Part shown: positions 32,834 through 41,035 of the stretch, piece after piece
How positions within the stretch are numbered: the stretch's first letter is position 1
How the letters are laid out: every line of letters begins with the position of its first letter
NCBI GenBank assembly: GCA_965214585.1
Contig: OZ243957.1
Coordinates: 2,666,001 to 2,730,000, forward strand
Direction of reading: 5' to 3'
Length of the DNA stretch: 64,000 nucleotides
Origin: JAHCHG01 sp965214585
Lineage (GTDB): Bacteria; Acidobacteriota; Blastocatellia; Pyrinomonadales; Pyrinomonadaceae
Position numbers and translations under genes: made by a program
The notes under the pieces: model-generated
The model's database searches: none
Seen by the model: only the letters and a program-made list of their open reading frames with translations
Told to the model about the DNA's origin: nothing

Positions 32834-32881
32834 TTTCCTTTTCGCGCTCTTTCGCGTTCTTTCGCGGACAAAAAATAAAAT

Positions 32882-34684
32882 TTACGGCAATTCTTCTTTC
32901 GGCAAAAGATATAAATCCTTCGCATCTGCATCGGCTAGATCGCGTCTGACAAGCAAATAAAGTTCTACGCCCGGACGCAGCGGATATTCGCCCGCGAATT
33001 TGTAATGCGCCGCGTATCTGTCGTTTAATTCAAACGCCTGCGCTTTTGAGGCGACGATCATTTCCGCGCTGTTGATGTTAATGAGTTGTCCGCCGAAAAC
33101 CGCGTTCGGATAATCATTTAAATACCAAGGCATTGACCAGTAATCGGGCGAAACGATTTCGATCTTCGCGTCTTTTCCTTTACCGCTTTTTTCGGCGTAA
33201 TACTCGATTTTATTTATCAGATCGAGAAAACCGCGCCTCGTGTGCGCGTAAACATAAGCCATTTCTTCGTCGTCATAGCGCACAAAATTTAACTGATAAG
33301 TTTGAAAACTTAAAACCGCAACGGACGCAATTGCCAGAAGCGCGGCTAAAGTTTTCTGCAAAACGTCTTTTGATTTGGCTAATTCGTTGATCGCATAACC
33401 GCCGATAATACACATCGGAAGAATAAAAGAAAGCGCGAGCCACGGCGTTTTATACGGAATAATCGTGTAAGCGGCGAGCAGACCGAAAGCCCAAAGTCCC
33501 GTGAACATCGCAAAACGGTGACGTGCTTTGAGAAATGCAAGCAAAGTTCCGACGGCGGACAAAATAAAAATCGGCAGTTCGAGTTGATAACCCCATTTGA
33601 GATAAGCCCACCAACCGTTTTGCGTGTGATCTTTATTTCCCGTCGTCGTCCAGAATGCGTAGGCTTCAAACGCGCCTTTTACGCCTTCGGGAAATGTGAA
33701 AAAAGACGAGAAGAATAAAATTCCGACGTAAACGAAAGCGAAGGAACACGCCGCAATTATTAAAATTAAATCGGTTGACGCGCCGATCTTTTCGCGGAAA
33801 TTTCTCCAAGTTAATTCAACGGGTTCGAGTTCGTCTTTTGAAATTTCACCGAAAAACGATTTGTAAATTTTCCGCCAAACGAACACGCAAAAACAAGCGA
33901 TTGCCATTGTGCCGAGTGTGATAAACGCCGTTTCTTTCGTGGCAAAAAGCAAAACCGCCGAAACCGATGCGAGAATCAAATAGATCGGTCTGCCCGCGTC
34001 CCACGCGAGAAGCATACGCATTATCAAAAATACCAAAACCGCTTCGACGGCGAACAGAACGACGCGCAAAATCCAAAATAAAATCGTATTTTCAGCAACG
34101 ACGGCTGATAAACTAAGCGTCGTCGGTAGAAAGCAGACGAGCAAAAGAAGCGTCATCGTCCCGACGGCAACGATTCCCGCTTTGTGCTTTTCGATAAAAA
34201 ATAAAACGCCGACGACAATTGCCAAACTAAAGAAAACGAACAAAATTTCGTGGATAAAATAACGCGAAATAAAAACCATTCCGGGCGACAAAGCGAGAAA
34301 AAGCGCGGCAAAAAGCGCACCGATTTTGCCGATATAACGATAGAGAAAAAGTGCCAGAATCACCGTCAAAACGCCGAATATCGCCACGCTCCAGCGGATG
34401 CTCAAAGTGTTTAAGCCGAAGATTTTTGAAAACGCGAGCGAAACGTAATAAAGCGTCGGACCGTGATAATTGCTCGGATCGTATTGATAAGTTCCTTCGC
34501 GGAAAAGAGTTGTCAAAAAATAACCGTTCACGCCTTCGTCGTGATGCAGCGGTTTTATCGTCAACTGCCAAAACCGCAAAAACGCGGCAACGGCGGTCAC
34601 CGCGAAACAGCCCGCGAGCCAGAGTTTGTCCTGAGTCCAAAGTCCAAAGTCCAAAGTCTGAATTTTCATCTTTTTATCGTCCAC
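32882..34684 (-). CDS. Agl23-like polytopic glycosyltransferase (TIGR03663 type)
   Basis: A 600-residue GT-C fold membrane protein with about 12 hydrophobic segments. The first luminal loop carries KPLHHDEGVNGYF and SNYHGPTLYYVS, the motifs of the TIGR03663/Agl23 group named for flippase-associated proteins. The last about 120 residues are soluble. The start is GTG 34684 or ATG 34669. The tail before the first membrane helix (TLDFGLWTQD) is encoded by a TTTGGAC heptamer array. It is expected to transfer sugars from lipid carriers in the membrane; substrate unknown. Confidence 0.85.
   Translation of the reverse strand: MDDKKMKIQTLDFGLWTQDKLWLAGCFAVTAVAAFLRFWQLTIKPLHHDEGVNGYFLTTLFREGTYQYDPSNYHGPTLYYVSLAFSKIFGLNTLSIRWSVAIFGVLTVILALFLYRYIGKIGALFAALFLALSPGMVFISRYFIHEILFVFFSLAIVVGVLFFIEKHKAGIVAVGTMTLLLLVCFLPTTLSLSAVVAENTILFWILRVVLFAVEAVLVFLIMRMLLAWDAGRPIYLILASVSAVLLFATKETAFITLGTMAIACFCVFVWRKIYKSFFGEISKDELEPVELTWRNFREKIGASTDLILIIAACSFAFVYVGILFFSSFFTFPEGVKGAFEAYAFWTTTGNKDHTQNGWWAYLKWGYQLELPIFILSAVGTLLAFLKARHRFAMFTGLWAFGLLAAYTIIPYKTPWLALSFILPMCIIGGYAINELAKSKDVLQKTLAALLAIASVAVLSFQTYQLNFVRYDDEEMAYVYAHTRRGFLDLINKIEYYAEKSGKGKDAKIEIVSPDYWSMPWYLNDYPNAVFGGQLININSAEMIVASKAQAFELNDRYAAHYKFAGEYPLRPGVELYLLVRRDLADADAKDLYLLPKEELP
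34636..34656. repeat. Heptamer array (TCCAAAG x3), in coding
   Basis: Three exact units TCCAAAG, with partly matching flanks (TCTGAAT). Read on the minus strand they encode most of the N-terminal tail (LDFGLW) of the Agl23-like protein. Confidence 0.88.
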
Positions 34685-34754
34685 TTTTTATTTTTCACCT
34701 TCTTTTTGGCGATTTCAAATTTTATGCCGAGTAATTTTCAGTTAATTTTACTTG

Positions 34755-34841
34755 GGAATAGATTAGAGATTAAAAATAATAAATGAAAGATAAAAGTGTG
34801 CCGAATCTATCAGCTATCATCTTTAATATCTAATCTATTCC
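34755..34841. repeat. Hairpin between two membrane-protein genes
   Basis: Arms GGAATAGATTAGAGATTAAA (34755-34774) and 34822-34841 are complementary with one mismatch. It lies in the 190-bp gap between two minus-strand genes, so it may attenuate transcription from the upstream one. Confidence 0.75.
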
Positions 34842-34874
34842 GAATGTTTTATCATCAACATAAATTCTGAAACA

Positions 34875-36977
34875 CTATCTTTTTTCGACTTTATAAACTG
34901 TATATGCGCCGGCTTCGGCGACAATTGGAAATTTGCTGAAATACGCTTCATCGAGCATAAAAACATTACCTTGAGTTTGCGCGTAAGCTCTTTCTTCGGG
35001 ACTTATCAAAACATATTCGATGCCGTATTTTTCGAGCAAAATGTCGGCAATCGCGTCGCCCGCGTAGATTTTTCGCAAATCGTCTTCGCGCTCGTAATAA
35101 TTTATGCCGTGCGAAACGAGATGTCCGCTGTAACGCATCAAAGAACGTCTGCCGCTTAAAACTACTGCCGAATTATACGTCGGCGCGTTCAAAAACAAAG
35201 CATTCGCGGCGGTTTTTTCTTTTATTTGTTCGGCAATTTTTACTGCATTTGCGTCAAAAACTTTGTATTTTATCTGATCCGACGCGACGCGCCAAACGTC
35301 CAACGCGCCTGCGGAAATCAAAACGATTAAACAAACGAAAGCAGCGATTTTGGAAATCAAATCTTTGCTCCAAAGCCAAGCCAAAAACCACGCCACAAAC
35401 GGAATCGAACCGACAAACCAGTAAATCAGAACCTTTATATTGTCCCATTCCCACGGCGCAAGGCGGAATAAATTTGCAATGACGAACAGTAATGCGAAAG
35501 GAACGTAGAAAGGGAGAAGGGGAATCAGGGAGAAGGGGAGAAGGGGAGATTTTTCGCCTCCTGCTTCCGTATTAATACGGATATTTTTCCTGTTTCTTTT
35601 TTCAACTCCCTTTCTCCCCATCTCCCTTTCTCCCCTTCTCCCTTTCTCCCCATCTTCCCGTTTCCCTTTTTCACCAAAGTAAACCCAAAAACCAATCCCC
35701 GCAATCAGAAGCGGAATAAAAATTCCCGTGTTTTTCAGCCAGAACCAAAAGAAATTATCCTCACGCGCGTCCCAACCGAAATGCCAGCCGAAAAATCCGC
35801 TCGTTTCCGTCGCGCTTCCCGTCATCAGCCAGATCAATTCGGGAACTGCAACTAAGCCCGCGCCGATTCCGAATGCGATCCATTCGCGCAATTTGTCCAA
35901 GCGAAAAAACAGCAAAAATCCGGTTACGACGAATAAAACGAAAAGACTGTGCGCGTGAATCAGCGGCAGAGTTCCGGCGATTGCGCCGACTGCGAAAAGT
36001 GAGAAATGAGAAGTGAGAAATGAGAAATGTTTTTTGTTCGCTGCAATATTTTCTACTTTTTCGGAAGTGAAAATTTCCCAAAGTTTGGTTAAAACAATGA
36101 TCGTTAAAGGCATTCCGAGCAGAAGGCTTCTTTGCGTGATGAAAAGCACGATGAGGGAATTTCCCCAACGGAAGTTTTCGCCGATTGTGTAATCTTGCGG
36201 CAAATCGCGGAGCAGTTCAAAAAAGCCGTTTGATTGCTGCCAATAATCGTTTAAAAACCAAAGAAAACCGAGTCCGCCGCTGAAAAATAACAAAACGGGC
36301 GCGATTCTTCCGGCGAATTTGCTGCCGGTTAATTTGAACGCGAATTTTTCCAAAATAACGAGCAGAGAAAAACTCAGAAATATATTTTGGACGAACATCG
36401 CATCTTGCACTTTCGCGCCGAGCGCGACGGGAACGCTTGCGATCAGATCGGCGACGAACGGATATGTAAATTTCGCGTCCGCATAAGACGGATTTTGCGG
36501 TGGAAAATTCTGCCCGTCGGTAAAACTGAAGATCGCGCCTAAATGATACGGCAAATCGCCGAGATTATTTGACGCGCCAGTGAAAATTCCTTCGGCGGTT
36601 TCGATCATCGCGCGGTCAAAAAACTGCCAGAAAATTATAAAAAATGCCGTGTAATAAATAAAACCGAGAACCTTTGTCCGATTCGTATTGTGCGTTTTTC
36701 CCTTCGCGCTCTGCCAGTTTCTCGAAAATTTTTGTCTGATGTCCTTTTTTCGCAGTAAAATCAAAGGCGAAAGACTTATCAGAAGCGAGATTAAAATGGT
36801 CGGCGTATTCAAGCCGGAAAAGCAGGCTAAAACAAAACAAACTACGCCGAAAACTGCCGAACCGACAATGTTTCCCGCCGCAAACCGCCACAGAAAAGTT
36901 TCGTTTTCGGCGAAAAGATACGTCAGGCTCAAGCCGCCGAATGTTATTAAAATTAGTAAAATGACAGAGAGAAACAT
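34875..36977 (-). CDS. Polytopic membrane protein, GT-C-like, with repeat-encoded loops
   Basis: A 700-residue protein with about 12-14 hydrophobic helices and a soluble C-terminal domain (about 560-700; APTYNSAVVLSGRR, GDAIADILLEKYGIEYVLI). The early loop EGIFTGASNNLGDLPYHL resembles acceptor loops of GT-C enzymes. Two stretches are repeat-derived: about residues 317-327 (FSFLTSHFSLF, heptamers) and about 430-490 (Glu/Lys/Arg/Gly-rich, then PLLPFSLIPLLPF, octamers). Both are in frame. Adjacent to the Agl23-like gene, it may handle the same glycan. Function not proven. Confidence 0.8.
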   Translation of the reverse strand: MFLSVILLILITFGGLSLTYLFAENETFLWRFAAGNIVGSAVFGVVCFVLACFSGLNTPTILISLLISLSPLILLRKKDIRQKFSRNWQSAKGKTHNTNRTKVLGFIYYTAFFIIFWQFFDRAMIETAEGIFTGASNNLGDLPYHLGAIFSFTDGQNFPPQNPSYADAKFTYPFVADLIASVPVALGAKVQDAMFVQNIFLSFSLLVILEKFAFKLTGSKFAGRIAPVLLFFSGGLGFLWFLNDYWQQSNGFFELLRDLPQDYTIGENFRWGNSLIVLFITQRSLLLGMPLTIIVLTKLWEIFTSEKVENIAANKKHFSFLTSHFSLFAVGAIAGTLPLIHAHSLFVLFVVTGFLLFFRLDKLREWIAFGIGAGLVAVPELIWLMTGSATETSGFFGWHFGWDAREDNFFWFWLKNTGIFIPLLIAGIGFWVYFGEKGKREDGEKGRRGEREMGRKGVEKRNRKNIRINTEAGGEKSPLLPFSLIPLLPFYVPFALLFVIANLFRLAPWEWDNIKVLIYWFVGSIPFVAWFLAWLWSKDLISKIAAFVCLIVLISAGALDVWRVASDQIKYKVFDANAVKIAEQIKEKTAANALFLNAPTYNSAVVLSGRRSLMRYSGHLVSHGINYYEREDDLRKIYAGDAIADILLEKYGIEYVLISPEERAYAQTQGNVFMLDEAYFSKFPIVAEAGAYTVYKVEKR
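35512..35669. repeat. Octamer arrays inside coding sequence
   Basis: Five units of GGGAGAAG type (35512-35551; variants GGGAATCA, GGGAGATT) and eight units alternating CTCCCTTT and CTCCCCAT/CTCCCCTT (35606-35669), in inverted orientation with 54 bp between. All are translated as part of the membrane protein on the minus strand. Confidence 0.9.
35999..36026. repeat. Heptamer array (GTGAGAA / ATGAGAA), in coding
   Basis: Four units: GTGAGAA, ATGAGAA, GTGAGAA, ATGAGAA, identical in type to 31606-31640. On the minus strand they encode the FSFLTSHFS part of the membrane protein. Confidence 0.9.
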
Positions 36978-37073
36978 ATTTTTGATTATTTGCTTGACAC
37001 AATAAAATTGCTTTTGAAATTAAGCCACAGTTTCCGCATTTCTCAAAATACGTCTTTAAGGTTAGAATAATCA

Positions 37074-37101
37074 ATTTGAAATTTGAAATCTGAAATCTGA
37101 A
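37074..37101. repeat. Heptamer array (ATTTGAA / ATCTGAA) upstream of ychF
   Basis: Four units in exact phase (ATTTGAA twice, ATCTGAA twice), ending 6 bp before the ychF start codon. It occupies the place of a Shine-Dalgarno sequence, which is otherwise not visible. Confidence 0.92.
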
Positions 37102-37107
37102 TTTATT

Positions 37108-38208
37108 ATGTTACAAGCCGGAATTGTCGGACTGCCGAATGTTGGAAAATCTACTTTGTTTAACGCGCTCACGGCGCAGGAAGCCGCGCTTGCGGCGAAT
37201 TATCCGTTTGCGACGATTGAGCCGAATGTCGGAATGGTCGCCGTGCCTGATGAACGGCTGGCGGTTTTGGAGAAAATGAACAAGGCGCAAAAAGTCGTTC
37301 CGGCGATGGTTGAATTTGTTGACATTGCGGGACTTGTGCGCGGCGCGTCGAAGGGCGAAGGACTCGGCAATCAGTTTTTAGCGAATATCCGCGAAACCGA
37401 CGCGGTGATTCAGGTCGTGCGCTGTTTTGAAGACGAAAATATCGTTCACGTCGAAGGTTCGGTTGATCCGGTTCGTGATATTGAAACGATTCATACGGAA
37501 CTCGCGCTCGCCGATTTAGCAAGTCTGGAAAAACGCAAAGATAAAGCCGAAAGAACTGCAAAATCGGGCGATAAAGAAGCGAAAGCGCAGCTTGCCGTGA
37601 TCGAGAAAATTCTTCCCGCGCTCGAAGAAGGACACGCGGCGCGAACCGTCGAATTGAATGACGAAGAACGAAAAACGGCGAAACAGTTTTTTCTTTTAAC
37701 GATGAAACCGACGATTTACGCGGCGAATGTTGACGAAGAAACGCTTGCCGCGCCGGATTCAAATCCATTCGTCAAAGCCGTTAAAGATTATGCCGGACGC
37801 GAAAACGCCGAAACCGTCGTGATTTGCGCCCGTCTGGAAGAAGAATTGATCTCGCTCGAACCGGAAGAACGCCGCGAATATTTGAATGATCTCGGTGTCC
37901 AATCAAGCGGCGTTGATAAAATGATAAGATCGGCTTACAACCTTCTCGGTTTGATGAGTTTTTTAACCGCCGGCGAAAAAGAAGTTCGCGCGTGGACGAT
38001 TCCCGTCGGCACGAAAGCGCAAAAAGCGGCGGGCGAAATTCACTCGGACATCGAACGCGGTTTTATTCGCGCCGAAATCATTTCCTACGACGAGCTAATC
38101 AGAGTCGGCAGCGAAAAAGCCGCCCGCGAAAAAGGCGTGATGCGGCTCGAAGGTAAGGAATACATTATGCAGGAAGGCGATGTCGTGAATTTTCGCTTTA
38201 ATATCTAG
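37108..38208 (+). CDS. ychF: Redox-regulated ATPase YchF (Obg-like)
   Basis: The 366-residue P-loop protein has GIVGLPNVGKSTLFNAL as Walker A (residue 5), DIAGLVRGASKGEGLGNQFL as switch II (residue 72) and the C-terminal TGS domain (from about 280: TIPVGTKAQKAAGEIHSDIERGFIRAE). YchF binds the ribosome and hydrolyses ATP, contributing to the oxidative stress response. The G4 motif reads NVDE in place of NKxD, as expected for the ATP-preferring family. Its start codon is directly behind a heptamer array. Confidence 0.96.
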   Translation: MLQAGIVGLPNVGKSTLFNALTAQEAALAANYPFATIEPNVGMVAVPDERLAVLEKMNKAQKVVPAMVEFVDIAGLVRGASKGEGLGNQFLANIRETDAVIQVVRCFEDENIVHVEGSVDPVRDIETIHTELALADLASLEKRKDKAERTAKSGDKEAKAQLAVIEKILPALEEGHAARTVELNDEERKTAKQFFLLTMKPTIYAANVDEETLAAPDSNPFVKAVKDYAGRENAETVVICARLEEELISLEPEERREYLNDLGVQSSGVDKMIRSAYNLLGLMSFLTAGEKEVRAWTIPVGTKAQKAAGEIHSDIERGFIRAEIISYDELIRVGSEKAAREKGVMRLEGKEYIMQEGDVVNFRFNI

Positions 38209-38216
38209 AGGATGCT

Positions 38217-39011
38217 TCAGTCGAATTTATTCAAACCTTTTAGTTTAGATACGAGTTTTCTATATAAAAGAAACGGCTTTTTGTTCGCAAACTGCCGGTA
38301 ATAATCATTAAGCTGCAACGAAAAAATATATCCTTCGTAACCGTTTGTTAAAATATCCAGTATTCGCGGATTTTTGTGCAGAGGAAAATTTCCGATTTCA
38401 ATTACGAAAACAACATCAGGCAAATTATATGCTCTGAAAATTTCCTTTCTCTTTTTCAGATATTCGAGGCAGTCTGCCAACCCGTTATAAATAATCGAGG
38501 CATCGTGGAAAACTATCGCCCCCCCCCTCAAATTTTTCTGTAAACTGTTGAAACAAAACAAGAAATCGGCAAAAACGGCTTCGTCGGTATGTTCCCCGTC
38601 TATAAAACAAAGGTGCATTTTATCTCCGATCAGTTTTTTGTCCAACTCTCTGGTGTCGCCGTCTATTGTCTTGACTTTTGAAATATTTTCCGCGCTTACC
38701 GCTTTCAGCAATTCGAGCATTCTTTTTGTCGAATTATTTTGGTATTGATACTCAACGCCGCGCTCGTCAGGTTGAAATTCGGGACGCTTATCAATCGAAT
38801 AGATAGTTTTACATCTTTCGTCCAGCAAATGAGGCTGAATGCTTCCGCCCAAATAAGAGCCGATTTCCAAATAATTGTATTCTCCGATTATTTCACGCAC
38901 GGCAAACTGACAGGCGAGAAGAGATTTTTTGTCGTTTTCGGTAGATTGACTTTCGATTTTCCCGAAAAGAGATAAATCTGCGTCAGAGAGTTTTTGTTCA
39001 AAAGAATTCAT
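38217..39011 (-). CDS. Class I SAM-dependent methyltransferase with poly-G tract
   Basis: The 264-residue protein resembles the Methyltransf_24 family: YLEIGSYLGGS is the SAM loop (about residue 47) and LCFIDGEHTDEAVFADF the acidic motif after it. A run of nine C on the + strand (38519-38527) encodes the Gly-Gly of LRGGAIVFHD. Slippage there would truncate the protein after about 165 residues. It follows the sialidase-like gene by 18 bp, so they are cotranscribed. Substrate unknown, possibly a glycan or a surface molecule. Confidence 0.82.
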   Translation of the reverse strand: MNSFEQKLSDADLSLFGKIESQSTENDKKSLLACQFAVREIIGEYNYLEIGSYLGGSIQPHLLDERCKTIYSIDKRPEFQPDERGVEYQYQNNSTKRMLELLKAVSAENISKVKTIDGDTRELDKKLIGDKMHLCFIDGEHTDEAVFADFLFCFNSLQKNLRGGAIVFHDASIIYNGLADCLEYLKKRKEIFRAYNLPDVVFVIEIGNFPLHKNPRILDILTNGYEGYIFSLQLNDYYRQFANKKPFLLYRKLVSKLKGLNKFD

Positions 39012-39029
39012 ATTTTTAACAGATATATT

Positions 39030-40772
39030 TTAATCGTAAATTTCAATCATTTTTAGCGAAACTCCGCTTTTTGCCGTGTTGATTATATCCAATTTTGCAC
39101 CCGTGTTCTGCATAACCAAAACTTTGATTTCCTGTCCCGTTTTGCAGTTTTTTGTCGCCGACAAACTGATTTTATTCAGTTTCGGATCGGTCAAACTCGG
39201 ATTAATCGTTTTTTCGGCGATTACGGTTGATTTGCCGGGTTCGACGGCAACAATCTGCACGGTTGCCGTTCCGGGTTTTTTGGCTTTTTCAAATTGAATT
39301 TTCGTAGTGAATTTGTATCTGCCGTCGCGCGGCAAAACTATTTTTTTGTTGATTCTGTCGTAAACCGCTTCGGTATCGAGCCAAACCCGCGTGAAATCAA
39401 CCGGAGTTTCCGTATTATTTGAAACAGATTGTTTTTCCGTTCCCTGTAATTCGAGATAATTCTGTCCTTCAACCGGAACGGATAAAATCCTCGTCAGTTT
39501 TTCGTCGTTGGTCGTAAAACTTTTCAGGCTCGTATCGTAAAGTCCGATTCTAAGATGTCCGTTCGGAAGCGTAAACGGCGCGGGATAGCCGAAATCATTG
39601 GGCGCGGCTCGCTGAACCGCCGAGCCGCGATAAATCACATACATTTTTCCCCAGTTGATCGGCGCGTAAAGTTCCGTCGCTTTCAGGTCAACTTGTCCCG
39701 GTTTGTCGTAAATAAATTCGGCATCGGCTTTGAAATATCTGATTTCGTAATTTTTCCCCGGTCCGTCGCGGTGACCGAAAAAAGCATACATATCTTTTCC
39801 CCGACGATGTAGCGCAACCGGCGAAGCGAGCGTTGCGCCGATATTAAAAGAGCCGAACGCCGGAGCTTTTAAGCGGTCTGATATATTTATGATTGTCGCG
39901 CCGCCGTCAGGACTGTATAACTGCCACCAGAGAGCCGCGTGTCCTTCCGATCTGGCGACGATCAGCAATTTGGTTTCGGCATCGGCTGCCGCGTCGTTGA
40001 CAAGTTCAAAACTCGTTTCGTTTGCCCAATCGTGCGTCGTGAAAAATTTGCTCAACGGTTCGCCGATTATTCCGTCAACAATCGTCGTATAATTTGACCA
40101 GGTAACGCCGTCGTCGTCCGATTTCATAAAATACGCTTTAGAAGGTTCGCCTTCCGTTATCGGATTTTTATCCGGCACGAAAATTATATTGTAAGCAAAA
40201 GCGCAGGCGAGCAATCTGCCTGAAGGAAGTTTTTTGATGTGTCCGTGCGGCGCACCGCGAACGAGTTGTTTTCCCGTAGGTGCTTTCGGGTAATTAACGG
40301 AATTTCCCGATGTGAAATTTTCGTCCAGATTATTATTATAAGCCGAATGAATCTGAGTAAAATTGTCTTTTTCTTTTGTAAAAAGAATAACGAGCCGCCC
40401 GTTTTTCGCCGCGCCGATGGTAATTGATTCGCCGTCGGGCAGCGTCTTGCCGTCAATCTTTATCGCTTTCGGTTTCGACCAATTTTCACCGTCGGCTGAA
40501 AAGGAAATCATCAGATTGCCCGGTGCTTCGTGCCGCGCTCCCGATTTCCAAGCCATTACCGCCGTATTCTTTACGACGACGGCTTCGGGAAACGCGTCAT
40601 AATAACCGCGATCAATAATGGTCGTTACCGATTTGGGAAATTCATCGTATAACTCCCGCTGGTCGAGTTCCGTCGTTTCCTGTGCCGGAAATTCATTTCC
40701 GAGTGATCTCTGGGCTGCTGTTATCGAAACAAAAAGCAAAAGCAGTAAAATAATTGCTGTTAAATTTTTCAT
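39030..40772 (-). CDS. Exported sialidase/BNR-repeat-like protein
   Basis: A signal peptide (about 1-20, SITAAQ) leads a 580-residue protein. The first about 430 residues form a beta-propeller-like domain with Asp-box-like repeats (SFSADGENWSKP, KSDDDGVTWSNYT, SPDGGATII), as in the exo-alpha-sialidase fold. The last about 130 residues look like a beta-sandwich accessory domain. Catalytic residues of true sialidases (Arg triad, Tyr/Glu) cannot be assigned with certainty, so activity is uncertain. The following methyltransferase is probably in the same operon. Confidence 0.78.
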   Translation of the reverse strand: MKNLTAIILLLLLFVSITAAQRSLGNEFPAQETTELDQRELYDEFPKSVTTIIDRGYYDAFPEAVVVKNTAVMAWKSGARHEAPGNLMISFSADGENWSKPKAIKIDGKTLPDGESITIGAAKNGRLVILFTKEKDNFTQIHSAYNNNLDENFTSGNSVNYPKAPTGKQLVRGAPHGHIKKLPSGRLLACAFAYNIIFVPDKNPITEGEPSKAYFMKSDDDGVTWSNYTTIVDGIIGEPLSKFFTTHDWANETSFELVNDAAADAETKLLIVARSEGHAALWWQLYSPDGGATIINISDRLKAPAFGSFNIGATLASPVALHRRGKDMYAFFGHRDGPGKNYEIRYFKADAEFIYDKPGQVDLKATELYAPINWGKMYVIYRGSAVQRAAPNDFGYPAPFTLPNGHLRIGLYDTSLKSFTTNDEKLTRILSVPVEGQNYLELQGTEKQSVSNNTETPVDFTRVWLDTEAVYDRINKKIVLPRDGRYKFTTKIQFEKAKKPGTATVQIVAVEPGKSTVIAEKTINPSLTDPKLNKISLSATKNCKTGQEIKVLVMQNTGAKLDIINTAKSGVSLKMIEIYD

Positions 40773-41035
40773 TTAATATCTCTAAATAAATTGTCTTTTA
40801 AGAAAATGTCGTTTCTATGATTTTAGTGATTTAGCAATCCGGCGCAGATTATCAAAAATCAAAATATAAAGCCAAATGTGCAAGGGATCAGCCTCAAATT
40901 AAAATTATATTAATTTCAGAAATAATAACTTATTTTAAGTCTTTAACACAACAATAGCAGCAAAGTATGTCTAAGGACTTTCGCAAATCTTACAGGTTTT
41001 TTACATTTAAGTTGAAAATTATTAACTGCTCTAAA

